A DNA stretch of 29,639 nucleotides from Lachnospiraceae bacterium UBA3814 (GCA_002368575.1 DFEA01000094.1:1-29639); one strand, 5' to 3'; positions 6,349 through 14,518 are shown, numbered from the stretch's first letter. Made by a program: numbers and translations. The notes: generated by a model not told the origin, from the letters alone.

Positions 6349-8865
6349 GTGAGTGAGGAGAAAAGAAGTCAGGGACAGCTGGTCTTCGGACTGGATATAG
6401 GTACACGAAGTCTTGTAGGGACGGTCGGCTATATGTCGGAGGACGTATTTCATGTTGTTGCCCAGTGTGTAAGGGAGCATGAGACAAGGTCGATGCTCGA
6501 CGGGCAGATCCACAACATCGAAATGGTGGGCAGATCGATCCTGGAGGTCAAAAAGAATCTGGAGGAGCAGATCGGCAGACAGCTGACGGAGGTCTGCATA
6601 GCGGCTGCCGGCCGTGTATTGAAGACCGTTACCGTTCAGGCTGAAACAGAGTTTGCCGAGGAGGTGATCGTTTCCGGCGAGGATATCTATTCACTGGATA
6701 TGCTGGGGATCGAAAAGGCCTATGAGGAATTTCAGAGAACCAATGATGTCGATACCAAGTTCTACTGTGTAGGCTATACGGTAGTTAGGTATTTTCTGAA
6801 TGATTACCAGATAAGCTCACTTGAGAGACATAAGGCAAAGAGGATAGGAGTGGAGCTCATAGCCACCTTCCTCCCCGATGAGGTGGTGGATGGTCTTTAT
6901 AAGGCCGTGGAGGAAGCGGGACTGTTAGTGGCGAACCTTACCCTTGAGCCCATAGCTGCCATAAGAGTTGCGATCCCCGTCAATTACCGGATGCTGAACA
7001 TCGCTTTGGTGGATGTGGGGGCAGGGACCTCTGATATTTCGATCACAAAGGACGGGAGTATAGTGGCCTACGGGATGATCCCGATGGCCGGCGATGAGCT
7101 GACGGAGACGATAGCGAAGCACTGTCTTGTGGATTTTGCTACTGCCGAGAAGATAAAGACCTCCGCGGACAAGGATAAGGTCATAAGCTACAGGGACATC
7201 ATGGGGCTGACGCAGAAGATCACTCCGAAGGAGGTCCTGAAGGTCACCGAGCCGGTCGTTAAAAAAATGGCAAAGGCGGTTGCCGCAAGGATAAAGGAAT
7301 TAAACGGAGGCAAGCCTGTGGCGGCTGTCTTTGTGGTAGGGGGAGGAGGAAAGCTGCCTTCCTATACCGGTATACTCGCAAAGGAGCTTGGGATCGATAA
7401 GACCAGATGCGCCCTGAGGGGCGAGGAGGTGCTTAAGGATATCGATTACCAGAACGGTAAGCCGAACCGGGATCCGATGTTTGTGACGCCCATAGGAATA
7501 TGCCTGAATTTTTATGATCAGGAGAATAACTTTATCGTTGTTAATTTCAACGGTGAAAGGATAAAGCTGTATGACAACGGGCATCTCCTTCTGGTAGACG
7601 CTGCCATGCAGGCGGGCTTTCCCAATGAAAGCCTTTTTGCGAAGCGCGGCCCGGAGCTTAACTTTACGGTGGATACAAAGCCCTATATGATAAGGGGCGA
7701 GCTGGGAGAGCCTGCCGTGATAAAGCTTAACGGGGAGACGGTGAGCATAAACGAGCCCATAAAGGCTGGGGACAAGATCACGGTCATTGAGTCCACCGCA
7801 GGCCGGGGCGGACATATGGAGCTTATGAACATCCCGGGCTTTGAGGCGGCACTGAGAGTCAATGTCAATGATAAGAATATCGACCTTCCGAAGTTTGCCA
7901 GGGTCAACGGTGAGCTTGAATCCGGCTACTATGACCTTAAGGACGGGGACAGGGTCGAGATGCTCGACTACTATACCGTAAGGCAGGTGGCTGAGTTCAT
8001 GGATGTCGTGCTTGCGGCGGATATGAACATTTATGTGAATAACAAGCTTTCTACCCTTGATGACAGGGTATACAACAATTTTTCCATTATATGGACGCTT
8101 GAGGAGCTTGAGCTTTCGGATGTTGAAAAATACGGGAGCGGTGCGAAGGACGGTGCTACCGCGACAAGCTTTTCGGAGCTTCTTGCGGATGAGGATTACA
8201 GGACCGGGGACGCACTGCCGCCGGAGGACGTTAAAAGGCCGGAGCTTGGAGGAAGCGATAATAAGGAGTACAGAGTAGGCTCTGAGCAGACTCCGGGAAG
8301 CAACGGCAGGGCAGACGCTTACGAAGCCGGGGAGGATGAGCCTGCCGGGCCTGCCTCAGAGAATGGTGAGCCTGCCGAATCCGAAGAGCCTTCCATTAAG
8401 GAGAACAGGCCCCTTGAGCCTGTCCCGGAGGAAGGCGTGAAGGAGCAGACCCCGGAGGAAGCGGAAGAGCTGCTTAAGCAGAGCAGCGGAGAGCCGGAGC
8501 CGGAAGGGGAGGCGCCTGAAGAAGCGGCTTCTGATGAGAGCGGGCCTGAGGAGGATCTGCCCGGCAGCAGGTTAAGAAGAAGCTTCCCGGAGGTGGCGGG
8601 CAATGAGACCACAGATGAAACGGAGAGTACCGCCGGAGTGGGAGAAATGCCGGCAGGGACCTCCATTACGGTAACGGTCAACGATAACACTGTTATCCTT
8701 ACCGGGAAAAAGGATTATATCTTTGTGGATGTTTTTGAATTCTATGATTTCGATCTTTCCACGCCGCGGGGCAGGGCGGTCATAACAAAGCTTAACGGAA
8801 ACCCCGCGCCCTATGCCGCGGTACTGAGTGACGGGGATGAGATACAGATATACTGGGAGGAGTAG
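6349..8865 (+). CDS. FtsA-like actin-fold ATPase with extended beta-grasp-like C-terminal half
   Basis: About 838 residues from GTG 6349, which has GGAG with a 7-nt spacing. ATG 6304 is an alternative that would overlap coaE by 29 nt. The N-terminal 370 residues are an FtsA/MreB-type ATPase: phosphate-1 loop FGLDIGTRSL, a 1C-like subdomain, phosphate-2 loop LVDVGAGTSDISI and adenosine loop FVVGGGGKLPSY. FtsA normally ends soon afterwards in a membrane-targeting helix. Here about 450 extra residues follow. They contain short beta-rich segments, each ending in a GD-hydrophobic motif (KAGDKITV at 7762-7785, KDGDRVEML near 7942, SDGDEIQIYW near 8830). A Glu/Pro/Gly-rich linker (about 8200-8640) precedes the last segment. 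FtsA homology is clear; a role in division versus another envelope process is unproven, as no ftsZ is present. Confidence 0.8.
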   Translation: MSEEKRSQGQLVFGLDIGTRSLVGTVGYMSEDVFHVVAQCVREHETRSMLDGQIHNIEMVGRSILEVKKNLEEQIGRQLTEVCIAAAGRVLKTVTVQAETEFAEEVIVSGEDIYSLDMLGIEKAYEEFQRTNDVDTKFYCVGYTVVRYFLNDYQISSLERHKAKRIGVELIATFLPDEVVDGLYKAVEEAGLLVANLTLEPIAAIRVAIPVNYRMLNIALVDVGAGTSDISITKDGSIVAYGMIPMAGDELTETIAKHCLVDFATAEKIKTSADKDKVISYRDIMGLTQKITPKEVLKVTEPVVKKMAKAVAARIKELNGGKPVAAVFVVGGGGKLPSYTGILAKELGIDKTRCALRGEEVLKDIDYQNGKPNRDPMFVTPIGICLNFYDQENNFIVVNFNGERIKLYDNGHLLLVDAAMQAGFPNESLFAKRGPELNFTVDTKPYMIRGELGEPAVIKLNGETVSINEPIKAGDKITVIESTAGRGGHMELMNIPGFEAALRVNVNDKNIDLPKFARVNGELESGYYDLKDGDRVEMLDYYTVRQVAEFMDVVLAADMNIYVNNKLSTLDDRVYNNFSIIWTLEELELSDVEKYGSGAKDGATATSFSELLADEDYRTGDALPPEDVKRPELGGSDNKEYRVGSEQTPGSNGRADAYEAGEDEPAGPASENGEPAESEEPSIKENRPLEPVPEEGVKEQTPEEAEELLKQSSGEPEPEGEAPEEAASDESGPEEDLPGSRLRRSFPEVAGNETTDETESTAGVGEMPAGTSITVTVNDNTVILTGKKDYIFVDVFEFYDFDLSTPRGRAVITKLNGNPAPYAAVLSDGDEIQIYWEE

Positions 8866-9021
8866 GCTAAGGAAGACTGATTAATTCAGTCTTTCCTTAG
8901 CTGCCTCAGGCGGGATGCACAGAAATTCGCATAGGAAGGGCGCAAGCGCCCGCGAGCTTATTCGATATTTGCAAAACAAATATCGAATTGGTTTCGTGCG
9001 GGAAACGCGTTAGCGTTTCCC
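8866..9021. repeat. Train of four consecutive hairpins between the FtsA-like gene and yycJ
   Basis: Four separate inverted repeats lie end to end in this gap. They are 8866-8901 (GCTAAGGAAGACTGA against its complement with one bulged T), 8938-8951 (GGGCGC-AA-GCGCCC), 8960-8988 (ATTCGATATTTG, loop CAAAA, perfect complement) and 9000-9021 (GGGAAACGC-GTTA-GCGTTTCCC). None is followed by a T-tract, so they are not standard terminators. The first may end the polA-coaE-FtsA-like transcript. The others would fold in any read-through RNA. Confidence 0.6.
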
Positions 9022-9069
9022 ATAGCACAGCATGAAAACAGTAAAGGGAAATGAGGGGGGAGTCTTAAA

Positions 9070-9873
9070 ATGGAATTATGCAGTATAGCCAGCGGGAGCA
9101 GCGGAAATTGTATTTATGTAAGCTCCGGGGATACCAGGCTTTTAGTGGATGTGGGAATAAGCGGAAAGAGGGTTGAGGAAGGGCTCAATTCCCTGGGGCT
9201 TAAGACCGCTGAAATGGACGGTATACTTATAACGCACGAGCATTCGGATCACATAGCGGGCCTGGGCGTTATCTCGAGAAGGCTCGGGATCCCGGTATAT
9301 GCCACCCGGGGCACCATAGAAGCCATAAGGAGCATAAGGACGCTCGGAGAGATACCCTCTGAGCTCTTCCATGAGATCCGCGCGGACGAGCCCTTTATGC
9401 TTAAGGATATCCGGGTGGCGCCGGTAAGGGTCTCGCATGACGCGGCCGAGCCTGTGGCCTACAGGCTTTCAAAGGACGAAAGCTCGGTAGGGATACTGAC
9501 GGATCTGGGAACCTATGATGACTATACCGTCAAAAGCTTTTCGGGGGTGGAGGCCATACTGATAGAGGCCAACCATGACGTGAACATGCTGCAGGTCGGA
9601 AGGAAGTATCCCTACGCTCTTAAGCAGAGGATACTGAGCGACAGGGGGCATCTTTCAAATGAAGCCTGCGGACGGTTATTATGTAAACTGCTGCATGATA
9701 ACCTTAAGCAGATCCTGTTAGGGCACCTGAGCAAGGAAAACAATCTCGCGGAGCTGGCGTATGAGACGGTAAGGCTTGAGATACTTATGGACAGATGTCC
9801 GTACAGGCCGGAGGATTTCGATATAAGGGTAGCGGGAAGATCGGAGCGCTCGGCGCTTCTTGAGGTCATTTAG
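9070..9873 (+). CDS. yycJ: YycJ/WalJ-type metallo-beta-lactamase-fold hydrolase
   Basis: 267 residues. The N-terminal SIASGSSGNC is the hallmark of this subfamily, and HEHSDH (residues 56-61) is the zinc-binding HxHxDH motif. Further ligand positions are visible in VSHDAAEPVAY, LTDLGTYD and IEANHD, and the C-terminal LGHLSKENN carries a late His. YycJ proteins are exonuclease-like hydrolases implicated in coordinating division with replication and repair in Firmicutes. The start has a strong GGGGGGAG site at a spacing of 8. It lies after the hairpin train, and the ACT gene follows by 52 nt. Confidence 0.88.
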   Translation: MELCSIASGSSGNCIYVSSGDTRLLVDVGISGKRVEEGLNSLGLKTAEMDGILITHEHSDHIAGLGVISRRLGIPVYATRGTIEAIRSIRTLGEIPSELFHEIRADEPFMLKDIRVAPVRVSHDAAEPVAYRLSKDESSVGILTDLGTYDDYTVKSFSGVEAILIEANHDVNMLQVGRKYPYALKQRILSDRGHLSNEACGRLLCKLLHDNLKQILLGHLSKENNLAELAYETVRLEILMDRCPYRPEDFDIRVAGRSERSALLEVI

Positions 9874-9925
9874 CTGCGGCAGTTAGCCGTTTGACAGTAG
9901 TATTTGAAGGATTTCGGAGACCGAT

Positions 9926-10198
9926 ATGAAAAGAACGATAATTACAGTAGTAGGGAAGGACACGGTAGGGATAATCGCTAAGGTATGTACCTACCTTGCT
10001 AATAACCGGATAAACATTCTTGATATTTCACAGACCATCGTACAGGGCTTTTTTAACATGATGATGATAGTAGATCTGGAGGATGCCACAAAGCCCTTTG
10101 CGGACGTTTCATCCGAGCTTATCGGAGTGGGCGAGGAGATAGGAGTGGTCATCCACTGCCAGAAGGAAGAGATATTCGACAGTATGCACAGGATCTGA
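9926..10198 (+). CDS. ACT-domain protein, UPF0237 family
   Basis: 90 residues forming a single ACT domain. KRTIITVVGKDTVGIIAKV is the first strand and ligand-facing helix start, NNRINILDISQTI the next. ACT domains bind amino acids or other small effectors. The UPF0237 group is a stand-alone regulator or subunit with unproven ligand. The gene is 11 nt upstream of the UPF0210 gene. This pairing is widespread and suggests the two proteins act together. The start follows CGGAG at a spacing of 7. Confidence 0.88.
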   Translation: MKRTIITVVGKDTVGIIAKVCTYLANNRINILDISQTIVQGFFNMMMIVDLEDATKPFADVSSELIGVGEEIGVVIHCQKEEIFDSMHRI

Positions 10199-10209
10199 GG
10201 TAAGAGCCA

Positions 10210-11574
10210 ATGATTAATATTCATGAGGTCAGCGAGACCAATAAAATGATCGAAAAAGAGAACCTTGACGTGAGGACCATTACCCTCGGGATAAGTCTTC
10301 TTGACTGTATCTCTGACGATCCTGACACCCTTAAGGCAAGGATATACGACAAGATAACGAAAAGCGCCGAAAGACTGGTGCCTGTCGGAAAAGAGATAGA
10401 GAATGATTTCGGAATACCGATAGTCAACAAAAGGATCTCGGTGACTCCGATATCTCTCGTGGGCGCTTCGGCCTGCAGGGGGCCCGAGGACTTTGCCGGG
10501 CTTGCAAGGACCCTTGATGAAGCCGCAAAGGCGGTTGGGGTAAACTTCATAGGAGGGTTTTCGGCACTGGTATCAAAGGGGATGACTCCTTCCGATGTAA
10601 ATCTCATCAATTCGATCCCTTCTGCTCTTTCCGAAACGGATGTGGTCTGCAGCTCGGTAAACGTCGGCTCCTCAAAAACGGGGATCGATATGGATGCGGT
10701 AAGGCTTATGGGAAGTATCATAAAGAAGACCGCACAAGCCACACAGGACAGGCAGTCCCTGGGCTGCGCAAAGCTTGTGGTATTCTGCAACGCGCCTGAC
10801 GACAATCCCTTTATGGCGGGAGCCTTTCACGGAGTCACAGAGGGTGATATGGTAATAAATGTAGGCGTGAGCGGCCCGGGGGTAGTAAAGACGGCCATCT
10901 CACGGATACATGGCGAAAGCTTTGAGACCCTGTGCGAGACCATTAAGAAGACCGCCTTTAAGGTGACAAGAGTGGGACAGCTTGTGGCAAAGGAGGCCTC
11001 CCGCAGACTGGGGATACCCTTCGGGATAGTGGATCTTTCCCTGGCGCCCACACCTGCCATAGGGGACAGTGTGGCGGATATACTTACCGAGATGGGGCTT
11101 CAATATGCCGGTGCGCCGGGAACGACCGCCGCCCTTGCACTTCTTAACGATCAGGTAAAAAAAGGGGGAGTAATGGCGTCCTCTTATGTAGGAGGGCTGA
11201 GCGGAGCCTTCATACCGGTCAGCGAGGATCAGGGAATGGTGGATTCGGTCAATGCCGGGTGCCTGACACTGGAGAAGCTTGAGGCAATGACCTGTGTCTG
11301 CTCGGTAGGGCTTGATATGATAGCGGTTCCGGGTGATACGAGCGAGTATACAATTTCGGGTATAATAGCGGATGAGATGGCGATAGGCATGGTAAATCAG
11401 AAGACCACCGCGGTAAGGATCATTCCCGCCTATGGAAGAAAGGCAGGGGACAGTGTGGAATTCGGCGGGCTGTTAGGACATGCCCCGGTGATCAGGGTCA
11501 ATCCCTTCTCCTGTGAAGAGTTCATCAAAAGGGAGGGAAGAATCCCGGCCCCGATACATTCCTTCAAAAATTAG
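10210..11574 (+). CDS. UPF0210 / PFL-like family protein
   Basis: 454 residues, full length for UPF0210 (DUF711). The fold is related to pyruvate formate-lyase, but neither the glycyl-radical loop nor the catalytic Cys pair of true PFL is apparent. Characteristic segments are NLDVRTITLGISLLDC near the N-terminus, a Gly-rich segment around GASACRGPEDF and the C-terminal YGRKAGDSVEFGGLLGHAP. Biochemical function is unknown. It follows the ACT-domain gene by 11 nt, and its ribosome site is GAGGT. Its last codons carry the T-tract of the minus-strand eutP terminator. Confidence 0.88.
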   Translation: MINIHEVSETNKMIEKENLDVRTITLGISLLDCISDDPDTLKARIYDKITKSAERLVPVGKEIENDFGIPIVNKRISVTPISLVGASACRGPEDFAGLARTLDEAAKAVGVNFIGGFSALVSKGMTPSDVNLINSIPSALSETDVVCSSVNVGSSKTGIDMDAVRLMGSIIKKTAQATQDRQSLGCAKLVVFCNAPDDNPFMAGAFHGVTEGDMVINVGVSGPGVVKTAISRIHGESFETLCETIKKTAFKVTRVGQLVAKEASRRLGIPFGIVDLSLAPTPAIGDSVADILTEMGLQYAGAPGTTAALALLNDQVKKGGVMASSYVGGLSGAFIPVSEDQGMVDSVNAGCLTLEKLEAMTCVCSVGLDMIAVPGDTSEYTISGIIADEMAIGMVNQKTTAVRIIPAYGRKAGDSVEFGGLLGHAPVIRVNPFSCEEFIKREGRIPAPIHSFKN

Positions 11575-11599
11575 GGGAACGCCTGCTGAAGCGTTTCCC
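11566..11599 (-). terminator. Intrinsic terminator of the eutP transcript
   Basis: On the minus strand GGGAAACGC (11599-11591) pairs with GCGTTCCCC (11582-11574) with one G-U pair. This is followed by TAATTTTT (11573-11566). It lies just past the eutP stop and reaches into the 3' end of the convergent UPF0210 gene. On the plus strand the hairpin lacks a T-tract but may still slow transcription. Confidence 0.75.
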
Positions 11600-11606
11600 G
11601 CGTCTC

Positions 11607-12137
11607 TCAGCCTGTTCCTTCGGGATATTCGACCCCTTCGGGGAGAGGCTCCCACTCACTAAGCCCCAGGGTCTGCCGGAATTTGGCCTGCTCAAGGGTG
11701 AGGGTGGGAAGATCCTCCTTAAGGTAATCCAGAAGAGTATCGATCCCTTCTCCGGTCACATTGTTCACCTCAAAGATCCGTTCACAGCCCGCGTTCTGCA
11801 TCCATTGCCTTATCATCGGCACATTGGCATAGGGGGAATCGGTTTTTGTGATCACACCTATAAGCGGACGCAGGATAAAGGTATGCAGACTGGCTCCGAA
11901 AAGATTATAGGGCTCATCGGCAGCCTGGATTATGGCAACCACGTCAGCCTCAAAGGAAAAGCAGGCAAGCCCTACGCTGAAGTGCTTGGATTCGGCATAT
12001 TCGCCGGGGGTATCTATCGCGTCCTGTGAGGTGTTGGTGTACTGGGTCTTTACATAGTGGAGCTTTTCGCCCTTTAAGGCCTGGGTCAGTGAGGTCTTTC
12101 CGGCCTCGCTCCTTCCCATTAAAAATACTTTTTTCAT
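11607..12137 (-). CDS. eutP: EutP/PduV-family small GTPase
   Basis: 176 residues. The P-loop GRSEAGKTS (residues 8-16), DTPGEY (42-47, G3 region) and TKTD (97-100, G4) define a P-loop GTPase of the EutP/PduV group. These associate with bacterial microcompartments for ethanolamine or propanediol. PduV is linked to microcompartment positioning, and Salmonella EutP has been reported to have acetate kinase activity. The ribosome site is weak (CGGTGA), and 60 nt separate it from the upstream eutS copy. The C-terminal tail after about residue 150 extends past the GTPase core. No ethanolamine enzymes are present in the window, so the biochemical role is open. Confidence 0.85.
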   Translation of the reverse strand: MKKVFLMGRSEAGKTSLTQALKGEKLHYVKTQYTNTSQDAIDTPGEYAESKHFSVGLACFSFEADVVAIIQAADEPYNLFGASLHTFILRPLIGVITKTDSPYANVPMIRQWMQNAGCERIFEVNNVTGEGIDTLLDYLKEDLPTLTLEQAKFRQTLGLSEWEPLPEGVEYPEGTG

Positions 12138-12197
12138 TTTTGTTCACCGGGGTCAGGCACGAGCCGGGTTTACCCGAGCCCGTATCGAAAGCAGTGT

Positions 12198-12626
12198 TCA
12201 GCTTCTGGTCACATTTACGACCGGAAAACCAAGCTCATCCCTAAAGAACCTGACAACCTCCTTTACTGCGGTCTCAACCTCGGAAAGCCTTCCGGTTATT
12301 ATAAGGGAGCCGCAGAAGCGATCCATGAAGCCGATCTCGATGTCGGCCGCCTTAACGGCGGTGTCAGCTGCCGCAACGACCGCCTCCCAGGGAGTAAACC
12401 GGATAAGCCCCAATGCGTCGCCCATATGATCCTCGCCCTCATGAACTCCGATATGAAGCCCGAGGTTATGATATACGCTCCTGTCCGAGGGGGTAAGTAT
12501 ATGGGCAAGGCAGACCTCCCTCCCGGGGATCCTTAAGCGAGTCATCCTGAGAGTCTTTCCCCTGAGCTCGGCATAATCCTTATGAAAGATCCTTTCAAGA
12601 AATTCCTGAGTTGATAATCCTGTCAT
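12198..12626 (-). CDS. eutS: EutS/PduU-type circularly permuted BMC shell protein (copy 1)
   Basis: Up to 142 residues. The C-terminal 115 residues match EutS: REVCLAHILTP, LGLIRFTPWEAVVAAADTAVKAADIEIGF, DRFCGSLIITG and a helix before VVNVTRS. EutS forms bent hexamers that make up part of microcompartment shells. The ATG lies 4 nt after the stop of copy 2, implying coupled translation. It adds about 27 residues to the usual EutS N-terminus, and ATG 12545 (MTRLRIPGREV) is an alternative start closer to family length. The shared core FRDEL, GxLSxV and ITG segments suggest tandem duplication with the neighbour. Confidence 0.85.
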   Translation of the reverse strand: MTGLSTQEFLERIFHKDYAELRGKTLRMTRLRIPGREVCLAHILTPSDRSVYHNLGLHIGVHEGEDHMGDALGLIRFTPWEAVVAAADTAVKAADIEIGFMDRFCGSLIITGRLSEVETAVKEVVRFFRDELGFPVVNVTRS

Positions 12627-12630
12627 GGCC

Positions 12631-12996
12631 CTATCTTTTGGTTATCCTGCATACTACATAATTAAGCTCGTCCCTGAAGTAATTAACGATCTCAGTCATG
12701 GCCGAGTTTACATCGGAGAGGACCCCGGTAATGATAAGAGTCCCCGTGAAGCGGTCGGCAAAGCCGAGATATACATTGCCGCTTTTTACTGCTATGTCCG
12801 AAGCGATGACCGCCGATTCCGGCGGAGTCATGTTCATGATGCCGATCGCGGAGGAGCTGTAGTCTACCTGAGGGTTAAGGCCCAGCTTCTGATATATGAC
12901 GGGAGCGGGTGCCCCCATGATATGCGCGAAGGTTATTTCCTTTCCCGCGACAGTTTCCTGTACTATCCTTATCTGTTCTTCGTGTTCGTTAGCCAT
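12631..12996 (-). CDS. eutS: EutS/PduU-type circularly permuted BMC shell protein (copy 2)
   Basis: 121 residues starting MANEHEEQIRIV. The start at 12996 is chosen because AGGA precedes it by about 10 nt and because longer reading would run into tmcAL. The core matches EutS: KEITFAHIMGAP, AIGIMNMTPPESAVIASDIAVKS, LGFADRFTGTLIITG and YFRDEL. It is the first gene of the shell module, has its own likely promoter at 13036-13044 and lies 74 nt downstream of tmcAL. Together with copy 1 it gives two divergent shell paralogues, but no hexameric EutM-type or vertex EutN-type partner is visible. Confidence 0.88.
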   Translation of the reverse strand: MANEHEEQIRIVQETVAGKEITFAHIMGAPAPVIYQKLGLNPQVDYSSSAIGIMNMTPPESAVIASDIAVKSGNVYLGFADRFTGTLIITGVLSDVNSAMTEIVNYFRDELNYVVCRITKR

Positions 12997-13035
12997 CTCT
13001 GTTATTTCCTTATCTGAATAGACATTATCTGATTT

Positions 13036-13044
13036 ATTATAGCA
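13036..13044 (-). promoter_or_regulatory. Extended -10 promoter for the eutS-eutS-eutP module
   Basis: The minus strand reads TGCTATAAT (13044-13036), a perfect -10 hexamer with the TGn extension, 39 nt before the eutS copy 2 start codon. The -35 region is poor, which is tolerated by extended -10 promoters. It suggests the shell module can be transcribed independently of tmcAL. Confidence 0.55.
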
Positions 13045-13070
13045 GAAAAATCCGGGTGTGGACATACAGG

Positions 13071-14354
13071 CTACTGATACTTTACGATATTTTTCAAATA
13101 TTCTGATCTGAAAAGCTGCATGAACTTTCTGCATGCCGTCTTTTCATAAAGGTCGCTTGCCTGAATTCCCTCGTAGAGCATCCTTAGTCCCGTAACGGAG
13201 GAGATGATCCTGTCGGCATCGGCCAGCTTTGTGATGAGCGGAAGCGAGGAGCTTTGCTTCAGGGAATGGGTAAGGGCGGTAATGTTCCTGTCCTCACGAA
13301 AACCGAGTATGCGCACATAGTAATGAAAATCATCCCTTATGTACTCCGCCAGATTGTCCTGCCTTATGTCCAGGATGATATGCATGAGCGCCCGGCTTAC
13401 CCTTGTATAGGTGATATCCTTGCTCTTGACCTTGCCGCACAGATCGGAAAAATCAAGAGCCTCCTTGTAAATGCTGAGGATACGGGAGGAAAGCTCCTCG
13501 TTAACATCAAGAAAGCCGGTAAGAGCCTTTTTCCTCGCCGTGTCCCTGTCGCCGTACTGCTGAAGGGCAACGGTATAGCAGGAGTGAAGCTTGTAGAAAA
13601 GCTCCGAGCTGAAGTCGTTTTCGACAACGGGGAATTTTTTATTGAACTGGGAGACCATGATCTGCAGCACCCGGTCGGGGGTACTGAGGGCAAGATCATA
13701 GAGAGCCTCCTTTTCAAGGATCTCCTTTCGCACCGCGGTCGCGGAATAGGAGCCGCTTTCCCCGCTGTGGTAGCCGGACACTATACGCTTCACGGTATAG
13801 GGAGTGATGGAAGAGGCCCTTCTTTTGAGCGCCCGCAGATAGGTGACGGAAAGAGCGTTGTTAGGCTCCCTTATAAGCCTTGCCTTTTCCCCGTCGAGGC
13901 CGCTGTCAAGCAGCGCCCTTTCCTGAGCCGAGGGAAAGCTTAAGCCCTCCCTTATATAGCGGTGGAAGTTCGATCTGTAGGCCTCGTTATTATTGGCCTC
14001 TATATAATCGGCTAATTCCCGAAGCAGGGAGAGATCGCCGGATTCGGAGCCGAAGCAGAGCGAATCAACTATCCCGAGCTTATCAAGGAGAGCCACTGCG
14101 CTTTCTCCGAAGTATTCGATGCTCCCGAGGCAATAATAAAGCGGCAGCTCTATTACAAGGTCCGCGCCCTGTGACAGAGCCATTTCAGTACGTCTGTACT
14201 TGTCGATGATCGCCGGAGTACCTCTCTGGACATAGTCCCCTGACATTATAACGATCAGGAAATCAGCGCCGGTCTCTTCCCTGGCCTTTTCTATCTGGTA
14301 GGAATGACCGTTATGAAAGGGATTGTATTCTGCGATGACAGCTGTAACATGCAT
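13071..14354 (-). CDS. tmcAL: tRNA(Met) cytidine acetate ligase (TmcAL, YlbM family)
   Basis: 427 residues. The N-terminal nucleotidyltransferase fold shows AVIAEYNPFHNGHSYQI with HNGH (residues 14-17), the HxGH adenylation motif, then MSGDYVQRGTPAI and the GADLVIELP segment. The family activates acetate with ATP to acetyl-AMP and forms N4-acetylcytidine at C34 of elongator tRNA-Met. The helical C-terminal half recognises tRNA. It has a strong AAAGGAG site and a promoter at 14426-14454. It diverges from pta, another enzyme of acetate and acetyl metabolism, and this pairing is common in Firmicutes. Confidence 0.93.
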   Translation of the reverse strand: MHVTAVIAEYNPFHNGHSYQIEKAREETGADFLIVIMSGDYVQRGTPAIIDKYRRTEMALSQGADLVIELPLYYCLGSIEYFGESAVALLDKLGIVDSLCFGSESGDLSLLRELADYIEANNNEAYRSNFHRYIREGLSFPSAQERALLDSGLDGEKARLIREPNNALSVTYLRALKRRASSITPYTVKRIVSGYHSGESGSYSATAVRKEILEKEALYDLALSTPDRVLQIMVSQFNKKFPVVENDFSSELFYKLHSCYTVALQQYGDRDTARKKALTGFLDVNEELSSRILSIYKEALDFSDLCGKVKSKDITYTRVSRALMHIILDIRQDNLAEYIRDDFHYYVRILGFREDRNITALTHSLKQSSSLPLITKLADADRIISSVTGLRMLYEGIQASDLYEKTACRKFMQLFRSEYLKNIVKYQ

Positions 14355-14398
14355 GGGAAAGCTCCTTTGTTTTTTTTGTTAAACATGACAAAATAATC

Positions 14399-14410
14399 AT
14401 TGTATACAAT
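14399..14410. promoter_or_regulatory. 12-bp perfect palindrome ATTGTATACAAT (candidate operator)
   Basis: The palindrome covers the -35 of the main pta promoter candidate and lies just downstream of the predicted tmcAL start point. One bound regulator could therefore affect both genes. The TTGTnnACAA-like shape is compatible with GntR-family sites. No regulator gene is nearby, so the assignment is tentative. Confidence 0.45.
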
Positions 14411-14428
14411 CTGATATTTGTATATACT
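14400..14428 (+). promoter_or_regulatory. Promoter candidate for pta
   Basis: TTGTAT (14400-14405) and TATACT (14423-14428) have a 17-nt spacer. A second -10, TATAAT at 14435-14440, has a weaker -35, TGATAT at 14412-14417, also at 17 nt. A leader of about 80 nt precedes the pta ATG. Confidence 0.6.
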
Positions 14429-14454
14429 ATACCATATAATGATGTCCGGGTCAA
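14426..14454 (-). promoter_or_regulatory. Promoter for tmcAL, overlapping the pta promoter
   Basis: On the minus strand TTGACC (14454-14449) and TATAGT (14431-14426) are separated by exactly 17 nt. The -10 shares bases 14426-14428 with the pta -10 on the other strand, so polymerase cannot occupy both at once. The leader to the tmcAL ATG is about 65 nt. Confidence 0.65.
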
Positions 14455-14518
14455 AAGCCGCATGTCATAGTTAAGATAGCTTTTGTTTGCACGATAATAC
14501 GGAAGGATTGTTGAGATT

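Noticed and set aside
7300..7815. Long minus-strand open frame inside the FtsA-like gene, and similar ones at 10221-10805 and 23487-24254
   Set aside because: They lie opposite well-conserved genes, have no recognisable motifs or ribosome sites, and follow from the codon bias of the real genes.
10210..11574. True pyruvate formate-lyase
   Set aside because: Neither the glycyl-radical loop nor the catalytic Cys-Cys pair is apparent, and length and motifs are those of UPF0210.
12997..13134. N-terminal extension of eutS copy 2 upstream of 12996
   Set aside because: It would overlap tmcAL and contains the extended -10 promoter; EutS homology begins only after Met at 12996.
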